Source: Endomychus coccineus (lineage: Eukaryota; Arthropoda; Insecta; Coleoptera; Endomychidae). Taken from it: a DNA stretch of 64,000 nucleotides. The position numbers were made by a program, and so were the translations under genes. The notes under the pieces are model-generated. The model was not told the DNA's origin, did no database searches, and saw nothing but the letters and a program-made list of their open reading frames with translations. The first letter of the stretch is position 1. The number at the start of each line of letters is the position of its first letter. Of the stretch, positions 20,854 to 32,000 are shown one piece after another. The DNA lies in NCBI GenBank assembly GCA_958510875.1, contig OY294067.1:28570912-28634911 (forward strand), in the 5' to 3' direction.

Positions 20854-21332
20854 GAAAATTTAATACAGAGTGTTATGTGACCTATTTCCAGAGAATTTTT
20901 ATATATAATTCATACTGGGTCAAGAATCTTTATTAATATGTATTTATATGTATATTTTATATATTTCTGTTTTAACTCTGTTGTTGAACAAAAACTATTG
21001 GTCAAAACTACTTTCATTTCCTACTTGAATTGTTATGAAACAAAATTTGCAGTTATGTGCTGTGTAACTTGTTTCGAATTTCCCTCCAAAGCATCATTTA
21101 GTATGCTTCCATTCCGCGCGCGGCGCTCTTATCGCGGGTACGGCACCTAACACGCAACATTACATTCCACGGAGTAGAGTTATCTATGGGAATCTCCCTC
21201 ATTGAGTTACAGGCTGTAGTCAATATTACCCAATTAACAATATACTACTAACGTTAGGTACCTGATTATAAATATTTCTTCCGAAAATTTAATAGTATCG
21301 GCCATTAATTGATGAAAATCCTTTCTATACTT

Positions 21333-21488
21333 AAGTAAAATAACTATTAATTGTTTGATGTTCATTAATTTAACATTAATTTAATAAACAACTATCATTT
21401 CGCTAACACCGTAGCTTCTTCAAACAAATATTACAATGCAGAAGCTACGGTGTGAGCGAAACCATACCCTTTAATAGTTATTTTATTT
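21333..21488. repeat. Short foldback (MITE-like)
   Basis: AAGTAAAATAACTATTAA at 21333 pairs with its complement ending 21488, and CACCGTAGCTTC near 21408 pairs with GAAGCTACGGTG near 21441. It is about 155 bp, noncoding, and lies 145 bp from the P element. Confidence 0.6.
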
Positions 21489-22284
21489 ATTTTTAATTAT
21501 TTTTTCCTTCAATAAAGGTGGAGGCCAAGCCTTTTTTTCTCTTTTACAGGGGAGCAAGTTCTTTGAGGATTCTAATTCTCCTTCAACCACACTGGAAGGA
21601 ATAAGGGCGAATGATTTTCACGAAATTAACAAAGCTCTTACTGTGAAGTCTTCGAACCTTCTTCATATTTGTTATTCTCAATAAAAGTAGAATGTGGGGT
21701 ATAGCGGTTACACAATCTACGTAGTGATACGACGTTATTTTGGACAAAAATGGAATTACCTTCACTTAAGGAGCTTCATTATTATCTATTCAAGGGGTTT
21801 ACCTTAACTATTATCCGGTAATCTACATCAACCAATCGGAATGCACTAAGCTTCATTGATTCACTACTTGTATGCATCAAAAACATCAAGTATACAAACT
21901 TGTTTCTTTTATCCAATCTATACCACGCCAGTATCTTCAAAGAATTATACAAATCCTCTGACTAGAAAAGATAAATTATTAGAAACTCTATTCACAGACA
22001 ATTCTATGTAAGTCTATGAAATAAACAGATAACTAACAAAGGACAATCAGAATTGCCCTACTTTTCTGGGTTGACCCATTAACTAATTCAGAAATTTTGG
22101 CCATTTTCATAATTTTATACTTTCATGTATAATATAGATTTTCGTTCGATTCATCCAAAGTTATTTGAAAAAATTAGTGATTATTACATGATTGTTTTTA
22201 TTTAGCTTAAAATTATCCCAATCATTTTGTTCCTTGCTTGTTCCCGATTGTTTATTCAGTAACTAAATCTGCAACATATCTCTT
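21489..22284. other. Noncoding, nothing recognised
   Basis: About 800 bp, with only a 60-codon minus-strand frame at 21583-21765 lacking any motif. Confidence 0.4.
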
Positions 22285-22425
22285 TCATGCTACTCGCATT
22301 CGTTCATTTTTTATAACAAAATATGGACTGGCCATCAAAACCAGCACCCGAAAGAGGTTCTCAAATGCCACATTAATATTTAGAGATCTGAGAATGAGGA
22401 TAATCTTGATCAGTGCATAGATTTC
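22285..22425 (-). CDS. Tentative last exon of odorant receptor copy 2
   Basis: After an acceptor TTGACTATTCAG, 46 codons open in phase 0 and end in TGA: IKIILILRSLNINVAFENLF, then RVLVLMASPYFVIKN. The phase fits exon 5 (26089-26193). The layout resembles the receptor C-terminus (RSQxPLxI... then a last helix ending SYFxxLK), but it is short and the preceding A-x-Y-x3-W exon was not found. A host LINE sits between. It could be chance. Confidence 0.3.
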   Translation of the reverse strand, partial: EIYALIKIILILRSLNINVAFENLFRVLVLMASPYFVIKNERMRVA

Positions 22426-23390
22426 CTGAATAGTCAATCAAATATACCTACTATTAAACCGAAAGTTGGAAAAAAAATTTTTCTTCGATACGGAGGTAAA
22501 CTCTATGAATCAATTTGAGTTTGACCTTTACAGAGCACCCACTTGTACTTATATGTTTATAGTATACCAAGTGACTCGCCACATTGCGTTCCATATATCT
22601 TTACCTTTTATTTAATGCTATTTACTTTCCTGTTTCGAAACGAAGGTACAATGTTGAGATGAAGTATATTATAAATGTTTATAATCCTGACATAATCGAC
22701 AATTTAGAGTAGAGTGAAGCAATACTTTTCAGGAATCCTCAACTCTAACTTCCAGATCAATGATGAACACTAAATTTATGATGAAAGTTCCATGTGATGC
22801 ATTCTTAGTTTTTACGAAAATAATGATCTACTAAAAACGGTGACTTTGTTGCCGAAGTAGATAATGTAGATATTAGTTCCATTCCCCTTAATGATTCGAG
22901 TAAGCATGTGGAGATAATATAGAAATTACAATCCTTGTGATGCAAATACGGCTATCCAAGATAAGGATATTTTCCATTGACATATCGTAAACGGCAATGA
23001 TACATTCTTTTGCTAAATTGGGTCATTCATATGGTAGTATGAAACTTCAAATATCATTTTTGATTTTCATGTTATTTTGGAAAAAACGAATTCCATGATT
23101 TTTTTTTCTATTTTTTTCTAGTGATATTGTCCAAAATAAAAAACATTCCTTCGAAGCAGCTTTAGGCTTCCATGTGTTAATATCCGACGTTACATTTTTG
23201 ATCAACCATCCCCAACTTTTTTCATGCGGAAGTATACAATTCCCAGTAACATTTTTGATTTGCAGATTATTTTGGAAAGAAGAATTCCTTGATTCCCCAT
23301 TTCATTTTTCTCTAGTGTTTTTTTTATGTTGCGGAGGTGAAGAAAACCTTTTATGGCCAGGTTATGAGCCTTTGAATCTCAAGGTCTAAT
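22426..23390. other. Noncoding, possible receptor intron
   Basis: No confident gene or repeat was identified. A stretch near 22940-23012 on the minus strand follows a TTTAG and contains a VYDM-like string, but its frame does not fit the neighbouring receptor exons. Confidence 0.35.
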
Positions 23391-23399
23391 GTGACAGTC

Positions 23400-24845
23400 C
23401 CCATTCCAGTCATACTCACTAAAAACTTCACCCCCCTTTGTAGGCTTTGGCTATTGCCTCCTGTGACACTTAGGCCTGCTGGCCCATTGTATCTGGTCTA
23501 TGTTTCGTTTTTTTACGGTATCCACTCAAGTATTTTTGTACCTTGTACGAGTTTGTACAAATCCTTTACAGGGTGGGAACTGTATAATTCTGGTTCGACG
23601 TTAGGGTTTTCAAAAATTGACTGTCGTTTGCGATCCAGCGCCTCGCATTTACACAGTATGTGTGTCACTGTTTCTGTATTCTTACCGCAAAGTCTGCATG
23701 TCAGGTTGCCATTGTACAGCCCGATTTTGTTTAGGTTCCCTTTTACTGGCGCATGGCCAGTCATGAGCCCTGTTACGACTTTTATTTTTTCCCTATTTAG
23801 GGCTAATAGGTCCGTCGTTCTTTTGTTACACGGGGCTTTGATGTATTCCTTCCCATGTTCGTTTCCTGGGATTTTTCTTTGTGGTTTTCCATGACCCAGT
23901 CTTCTACAGACCTTCGTGCTGTACGTTTTGGTACCCCCGTGGTCTATTCTGGATCTGGAGCGTTCTCTGACCCTCTCTTTGCAAGTTCGTCGGCTTTTTC
24001 GTTGCCTGTCGTTCCCTGATGTCCCAGCACCCAAATCAGCCTAACGCGGTTTCGGTCTGCCAGTATTTCAAGTTCTTTTTTGCATGTCCATTCCAGACGG
24101 GATGTCACTTCCTGACTTCTCATTGCCTTAAGTGCAGCCTGACTGTCTGTCAATATGTGAATCTGCTCATCATCGATGGCTTTCCGATTGTTTCCCTTCA
24201 CCAATTAGAGGATTGCATATACCTCTGCTTTGAAGACAGAGGTGTGTTTACCCAATGAATAACTCGAGCCAGTCTTTGGGTTTATACTCCTGCACCTGCA
24301 CGTTTTTCAGTCTTAGACCCGCCTGTATACCAGATCTTTCCCAGTAGAATGTCGTTCAGGTTCGTATGTTCCCATTTAGTTCTTTCTGGTATTGATACAC
24401 TGAATGTTTTGTTAAAAGAGTATCGCTTCGGAATGTGATCTGTTCTCATGCCTAACACGTCCCTGGTCACGATTTCCACGATACTCATGTGTCCTGACCC
24501 AATGTGGACATTCTCCAGTGTATATTGTATTCTGAAAGCACCAAGCCTGGCCTCTCCTTCGATTACCAATTGGAGGGGAGGCAATCCCAGTAGTGTTTCC
24601 ATTGCTGCAGTCGGCGTAGATTTCATGGCCCCTGTGATCCCAAGACATGCAAGTCTCTGGACCTTGATCAGTCTCGTCATGGTCCATCTTTGTTGTGTTT
24701 TAGGCCACCATACCAAAGAGGCGTATGTTATTGCGGGTTTAACCACCATGTTGTACAACCAGTAGAACATGTTCGGTCGTAGCCCCCATTTTTTCCCGAA
24801 GGAGCATCTGGCCACATATAATGGAGAAATATTTTTGAAGAAAAT
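23400..24845 (-). mobile_element. LINE with RNase H domain, 5'-truncated
   Basis: The 3' half of an I/LOA/R1-like LINE ORF2. In order on the minus strand: RT thumb and after (WLYNMVVKPAITYASLVWWP, IKVQRLACLGITGAMKSTPT, ETLLGLPPLQL) at 24282-24780; RNase H start IWYTGGSKTEKRAGAGV (expected YTDGS, one catalytic Asp changed to Gly); RNase H rest (ILTDSQAALKAM, RVRLIWVLGHQGTTGNEKAD, ELAKRGSE) at 23944-24204; and the tail with CRLCGKNTETVTHILCKCEA (zinc knuckle) ending near 23513. At least two frameshifts separate these. The 3' UTR reaches about 23400. Confidence 0.85.
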
Positions 24846-25219
24846 GAACACGGTAGGTGGAGCTGCAGTAGAGATATTTACAAAAATGTGTATTTATGGT
24901 CTAAGTTAGTTCATATTCATAATTTTTGGGCAGAAAATTTGCCGGGTCAGCTAATTTCTATATAAATATTTCATGCATTGGATACATCAGTACAGTTGAC
25001 CTTTGTGAACAACAAAAGAGCTATTCGGCTGGCCATCCCTTCATAGTCAGATTCGTGAACTGCCGATCTGCTTTCAGTCAGACTTAATTTTTCTATCCAA
25101 AAGCGGAATTATAGTGAGATCTTTCCTGTTGCTCATTACCTCCAAACTTGTAAGAAAAATTACGAAGTAGATTGACAATCTCCCTTCTCAACATTGCACT
25201 ACTGGCTCACATGAAGTGT
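24846..25219. other. Noncoding flank
   Basis: About 370 bp between the LINE edge and a foldback. No motif was recognised. Confidence 0.4.
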
Positions 25220-25965
25220 CATCATCATTATAGTGATAATGGCACTTCCACACCACTTTACCTTCAGTCGCAGACTCTTTCCCACCTAGACTAACCCCAC
25301 CCCGAGGTTCCGCGCTTTCCCTTCTAGATTCGATGACCTGCTAATAATTTTCCGCCTATGCTAACCTTACCCCGAGGCTCCCCCTCTTGGTGAACTTGTT
25401 GTTATTGTCTAATCTCTATTAGAAGGCTGCTCTCGTGTCAGTTTTTCACCTTGTTTTTATTGGATAACCTACTAACGAGGTTTAATCTGTTCCCTCTACC
25501 TTACTCTTATTGTCTAACCTAGTGCCATAGCAGATACAGACAATTACTCCATAGAATTATAGTTGGTGTAACAGCAGAATCCTACAATAACATCTGAAAT
25601 TTCAGACACTAGTTCTCCTATAGGTTCATAGAGGACGTACAAATACAAATACAAATACAGTATAAGTGGGGGGATCAAACAATGAGAGACGAAGACGAAA
25701 GGGGGAGACTCTCGTTAGTATATTAGACCTCGGTAGTATTTAGACAATAAGAACAAGGTAAAACACTCAGGAGGGAGGAGTTTCAAAAATAACAACAAGT
25801 ACACCAAGCCTCGAGGTAAGGTTAGCATAGGCGGAAAATTAGCAGTTCATTGAATCTAGGTGAGAAAAATCGGAGCCTCGTGGTGGCGTTAGACGAGGTG
25901 GGAAAGGGGGGAAGCTTGAAGTTAGGGTTGTGTCTCAAGTGGCTCAAGTGGCATACTACCTACTG
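25220..25965. mobile_element. Large foldback element (about 745 bp)
   Basis: The left half (25220-25530) and right half (25690-25965) are imperfect inverted repeats. Examples: GCCTATGCTAACCTTACCCC near 25350 with GGTAAGGTTAGCATAGGC near 25815; CACCTTGTTTTTATTGG near 25450 with its complement near 25750. The arms are relatively GC-rich. No transposase is inside, and the element is probably nonautonomous. It lies 3' of receptor exon 5. Confidence 0.7.
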
Positions 25966-26088
25966 TTGACCTTTCGTGTAGTCAAAAGATAAATAGAAGA
26001 CATTGAAAACAAGTTAGGATATATTGGAGCGAAAAAATATTTCTCCGAACTATTTTCGATATAAAGGGGGATTCTGTTCTACTCTTAC

Positions 26089-29000
26089 CTCATCAACAAG
26101 TGATTGTGCCGGGCTAACATAAAAATACATGAGGAATACAATACTTATTCCTGTTGTTACCAATGTAAAAATACTAATGGTTGATTCCACTGCCTGAAAC
26201 ATAGTGAAACTAAATTTCAATTTAGGGTTGAATGGAACACATCGTCGACAGAATGTTACTATCAGACAATTATAACAACCGCATTCCATATGTATAATAT
26301 ATAAGAAACTATAAATGAGTTCACACTGTGGGTACACTATAAAACCATAAATAAGAAATTATCACCCTTATACACCAAAAATTCTTTCAAAATGCTGAGG
26401 ACCTTTCAGGTAGCAAGAAACGTCATCCGAGTATACGGTCTGCTTAAATACTACTATTAAAGTATTCAAGTAACCTCACATTCCCCGTAACTCTTGTAAA
26501 GTTCGAGAAATCGAAGAGTCAATGAAGTACATTGTTTGATTGGTCTATTCATAGATGGCCCGAGATACTTTTGCCCTCTTCACCATGTTGTCGGCCGGTT
26601 ATGACTACCTTAACAGAGATGGCGTTGCAAACTTGCTCTTTTCTCTGATGAGTTCTATGAAAAAGACAAAACAGTCATATGCAATTATAAGTTTATGACG
26701 TTATAGATCGATTCGAACCAGATAGATCTTATCATTGATATTATTGTTACTATTATTATTATTCTTGCTCATTGTAATAATTAATAAATAAATCATCGCA
26801 AAACCGATGGTAGAAGTCGTTACTTTATTGTAGTTTATCATTATGATTGAATGAAAGAACAAACATTTTGTTTTGATACGACTTTCAATAATAACATAAA
26901 AACGTTACCATAGTTTCAAACAGATAGAAAAGTTCTGTTTGATAATAGCACTTCGGTGTTGAAACTATAGTAAAGTAATGTTTTCATGTTATTATTAAAA
27001 GTGGTATAGAAACAAAGTAATTGTTCATTCATTTAATCGTAATTTTAAATGTTGTTTAATGCAGAATAAAATATGAATACAACCAACCGGCGTTGATTGT
27101 TTCAGATTTTAGTATTTATTAACATCATCAATTTAAGGATTACTTTTCACAGAAGATATTGTAAATTCATTTAACTTGTACTATAAGAGGCAGTTCGTTC
27201 AAAGTGGTTCAAATTTGATTCTATTATCAGTCATATTAATTCATTCAATTCAGTTTCCTGGAGCTTATAATTGTTTTAGAGAGTCTGGAGATTTGTTTTT
27301 GCCAAATCTCGAAAGAATGATTTCTCATACGATGACTTTAAAGTCACAAACTATTATTATTAATATTTTGAATGTTATTCAAAGCCGAACACCATTTGAA
27401 GGTATGATGTTATAGTCTATTCATCACAGTGTGAACTGTTTTATAGTTTATTAATATCGAAGAACCTTTTTCATTGATTACAACTTGACTTGAGATAATT
27501 TTTTTAAATGTATTGATAGAAAACGTCATCCTTCAACATAGGCGCCAGTTTACAAATTTAAACCAGGAAAAATGGTAAGACATTTTCTCCCCAAACCAAT
27601 GGATCGGTCGACGAGGAACTATCGAATAGCCGGCAAAGTAACCAGACTTGGCACCATCCGATCGTGTTTGTGGAGGTATTTAAAAAGAAGGGCATACGTT
27701 AATAGATCAGACGATTTCAGAGATCTCAAATTACGAATTCGACAAGAAATTCCCGAATTACTTCTTATTTGTTGGGAAAACGCATCAAGGGTTCGTTCGA
27801 TGTATCCATTAGAACCAGGAAGTCAATGGTGGGAACTTGAAGACTATGTAGATAGATTTTTATTTAAAATCTGTTCATTAAAAAATTTCAAATTCAATGT
27901 TGTAACAATTACCAATTTGTGTTATGTAGTTTTTATCTTCCTAATTTTGGAGATTTTTTCCGCTGCTTCTATCAGAGAATCTTTTCACCGATTTGACTTT
28001 TCAACTGTTGACTTAGTGATATATTTTTATTCCGATGTACTTCATTCAATAAAATGTATTTATTCCAAAAGGGACCGAAATACTTCTTTGCCATTTTTTA
28101 AATTAAATCATCATTGAAATCGGTAAAAAATGCTATTTACAACAGTACCATTACTATTGAAAAAATTAATTAGCCTTGGATTTCAAATATGCAATAAGAA
28201 AAAAATAAGAATACACCCAAAAAATTTGAAACATTCCCTAATATTTGTGTTCAAGATTTCATCAAGACATCTCAAACCGTTCTAGAGATATTTGACTGTT
28301 TCCATACAAAATAGCAATAGTATTTATAAGCCTGGGCTTATTACTAAATATATAAAAATATTATTCAATTACTTACAGGATGGAAGGATAATAATATAGC
28401 TGCTGATGATATTGCGCCACAAGTGGGAAAAATAATAATTATAGAGTAAAATAACTTTAAGCACTGTTTCAGATTCCTGAAAAAAACACACTTGGTTACT
28501 GATCTGAAAAGCTGAATCTTTAAATATTTTGAGTGATAAGGGTCTTTGCCCGATACTGTTAGTATAGGTTTTAGGGTTCTAAGTTAGAAGAGTTTAACTT
28601 AACTTTATACACTAGTGAACAAACATATTGATGGTTAAATAGAAATGAACGATTATGACTTACTATATATAAAAATTCTCGGGAAATAGGTCACAATAAC
28701 ACTTTGTTTTAACTATTCGTCTTTACGTACGTTTCGGTCTCACGACCATCATCAGAAGACTCACTATGTCTAAAAAGGGGGTTTATTAAAACTAATTATA
28801 AAACAAGCGTCCAAATCGCACAATTTAACTTCAATTAAAAGAGCCCACGCCGTCGAAACGAACAGAACCACGAATAATCGAAATTGTATCGTCAGAATTA
28901 ATGTATAAAAAATTATTTTTTGTAGTAAGAATCCGCTATTCAGTAATATTATTAAAATATATGAGTGCATATTGATTGGTATTCTCACAACAAATGAGAA

Positions 29001-32000
29001 GAACGAAGTTATTTGTCAAGTATCTATTTTCGAAACCAGATGTGTAGGATTTATGACATGGCACTTAAGAAAGGTTTCAGACCTGTACTGGGAAATAACA
29101 TTACGAATTCTTCCTAAAAACATTTTCTACACTTATAAAGACGTATGTAAGAATTTGCAAGAGATTATTTAATCAAATTAGTATAAATATGACTTAGATT
29201 TTGTGTGTCTACCCTATGATTTACAGATTTCGGGTCCCGTTTTATGTGAATCATCTCCAGGATAGATCTTTTATAATAATTGGTTTCCTTAGTTAAGATA
29301 TTAACATTTTTGTAATCAAATTGATGGTTATAATCAAAGCAATGCTTAGCAAGGGCGGTGGAATTTTCTAAGTTGTTATTTCTTGTGCTATATTTATGGC
29401 CGTACATTCTTTTTTGTAAATATTGTTTAGAGATTCCAGTATAGGTTCCATCACAATCTAAACAATTCAATTTATACACTGTGTGGGTTTGTTTATCTTT
29501 GGGTATTAACGGTTTTAGATTTGAGAAATATTTCCCAACACAGTTAGTAGGTTTATGCGCAACATTTATATCGTACTTTTTCAAACATTTTTTGATTTTC
29601 TCTGAGGTCTCCGGAATGTAAGGTAGAGTTATAAAATTGTCTGTATTACCTTTTATGTTATTTTTATTAGACGAACCATTATAGATTTTATTTATTCTTT
29701 CTTTAATGATAGGATTGAAAAAAGTTTTTGGGTAGCCATTCAATTCTAGTGTAGTACGAACAATTTTTAAATTTTTGGGGCGGTCATCTGCGTGGGACAA
29801 TTTTATCGCGCGATCTGTAAGGCTGTTTATGACACTTTTTTTATAACAAGCTGGTGCAACGGAATTGAAGTGAAGATAACGTTGAGACCATACTTCTTTA
29901 GTAAACCAAGAGGTTTTTATTTTTCCATCAGCATCATGCCTAATGTTCATATCTAGGAAATTTATGTTATTGTTTAATTCTATTTCACAAGTGAATTGAA
30001 GTTTACAGTGAAAATTGTTAAATTTATCAATTACATATTGAATTTTATCGTTGGGAACACACTTAAGGCAATCGTCTACATACCGTTTAAAGAAAACAGG
30101 CCGAAAATCTAATGAACTCATAACAGATTCCTCTAGGCACTCCATAACGAGGTTAGCAATGGTAGCTGAAATAGGAGATCCCATTGCTGTGCCGAATATT
30201 TGTCCAAAAAATTGCTCACCATACTGAAAGTATGTGCATTCTAAACAAAATTTTACAGCATTTATAAATTCCGATTGATCTAGAGGTGTGTGGTTTACTA
30301 AAGAAGTATGGTCTCAACGTTATCTTCACTTCAATTCCGTTGCACCAGCTTGTTACAAAAAAAGTGTCATAAACAGCCTTACAGATCGCGCGATAAAATT
30401 GTCCCACGCAGATGACCGCCCCAAAAATTTAAAAATTGTTCGTACTTCACTAGAATTGAATGGCTACCCAAAAACTTTTTTCAATCCTATCATTAAAGAA
30501 AGAATAAACAAAATCTATAATGGTTCGTCTAATAAAAATAACATAAAAGGTAATACAGACAATTTTATAACTCTACCTTACATTCCGGAGACCTCAGAGA
30601 AAATCAAAAAATGTTTGAAAAAGTACGATATAAATGTTGCGCATAAACCTACTAACTGTGTTGGGAAATATTTCTCAAATCTAAAACCGTTAATACCCAA
30701 AGATAAACAAACCCACACAGTGTATAAATTGAATTGTTTAGATTGTGATGGAACCTATACTGGAATCTCTAAACAATATTTACAAAAAAGAATGTACGGC
30801 CATAAATATAGCACAAGAAATAACAACTTAGAAAATTCCACCGCCCTTGCTAAGCATTGCTTTGATTATAACCATCAATTTGATTACAAAAATGTTAATA
30901 TCTTAACTAAGGAAACCAATTATTATAAAAGATCTATCCTGGAGATGATTCACATAAAACGGGACCCGAAATCTGTAAATCATAGGGTAGACACACAAAA
31001 TCTAAGTCATATTTATACTAATTTGATTAAATAATCTCTTGCAAATTCTTACATACGTCTTTATAAGTGTAGAAAATGTTTTTAGGAAGAATTCGTAATG
31101 TTATTTCCCAGTACAGGTCTGAAACCTTTCTTAAGTGCCATGTCATAAATCCTACACATCTGGTTTCGAAAATAGATACTTGACAAATAACTTCGTTCTT
31201 CTCATTTGTTGTGAGAATACCAATCAATATGCACTCATATATTTTAATAATATTACTGAATAGCGGATTCTTACTACAAAAAATAATTTTTTATACATTA
31301 ATTCTGACGATACAATTTCGATTATTCGTGGTTCTGTTCGTTTCGACGGCGTGGGCTCTTTTAATTGAAGTTAAATTGTGCGATTTGGACGCTTGTTTTA
31401 TAATTAGTTTTAATAAACCCCCTTTTTAGACATAGTGAGTCTTCTGATGATGGTCGTGAGACCGAAACGTACGTAAAGACGAATAGTTAAAACAAAGTGT
31501 TATTGTGACCTATTTCCCGAGAATTTTTATATATAATTCATACTGGGTCAAGAATCTTATTATTATGACTTACTATAATTTACCTGAGATCATTACATCT
31601 TTTTTTAAACAATACCTAATAAAGCGGAATAATTCTAATGAATGAAAATGTTGTAGGTATTTATTGGTTTGGAATGAACATGAATATTTCAGGTCATCAA
31701 CATCCTATTAGTGAATAAATAATTACACGTAATACATGTAATAGATTATTTGCGATAGGAGATAATCAAAATTCATTCTATAAAATCATTCCAAAGAACA
31801 AATAGTTGATTAGTAAAAATCGTAGTGGATTAATAAACAATCTGTGTATAGAAGTGAAACGAACACATTTTCTATGCCTAGAAGAAATAACAAATTCGAA
31901 AACAACAAATAATCCTTATGAAGTAGACTTGACTAACTTTTCAAATAACTATTACAAGTGTAAAATCGTGAATAGTCAAAAAACAAAGACAAAACTCCAA

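Larger units (their letters stand above)
20662..20949. mobile_element. PLE-C: minimal Penelope terminal-repeat palindrome
   Basis: Flanked by TGTATTTATAT at 20662-20672 and 20939-20949. It consists only of two inverted terminal repeats (about 20686-20795 and 20800-20935) around a tiny loop and encodes nothing. The right end keeps the extension ending GTCAAGAATCTTTATT, and the left end is truncated. It is nested inside the P element, so it is younger than that insertion. Confidence 0.85.
19621..21196 (+). mobile_element. P element, nonautonomous, 8-bp target duplication
   Basis: The element 19629-21188 begins CATAGATAACTCTACTCCC and ends with the inverted copy, and both ends are flanked by GGAATCTC (19621-19628 and 21189-21196). 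An 8-bp duplication is a P-superfamily hallmark. Inside are a THAP-type first exon and a C-terminal transposase scrap, with most of the coding region deleted. PLE-C has inserted into it later. The element copies P-type mobilisable ends but cannot encode its own transposase. Confidence 0.92.
28652..31577. mobile_element. PLE-D: large Penelope-like palindrome, 16-bp target duplication
   Basis: Bounded by ATTATGACTTACTATA at 28652-28667 and 31562-31577. The left arm (about 28664-29905) is a minus-sense 3' half. The right arm (30297-31537) is its near-identical inverted copy, and the 390-bp loop is RT sequence. The junction at 30290-30296 shows GGTTT microhomology between the two orientations. 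The right end keeps the extension ending GTCAAGAATCTTATT, and the left end lacks it. The arms differ by very few bases, so the unit is young or gene conversion is active. It sits in intron 3 of receptor copy 2. Confidence 0.93.

Noticed and set aside
22925..23012. Possible receptor exon 6 (VYDM-like string after TTTAG, minus strand)
   Set aside because: The frame that gives the motif is not the phase required by exon 5, and the expected Trp is absent.
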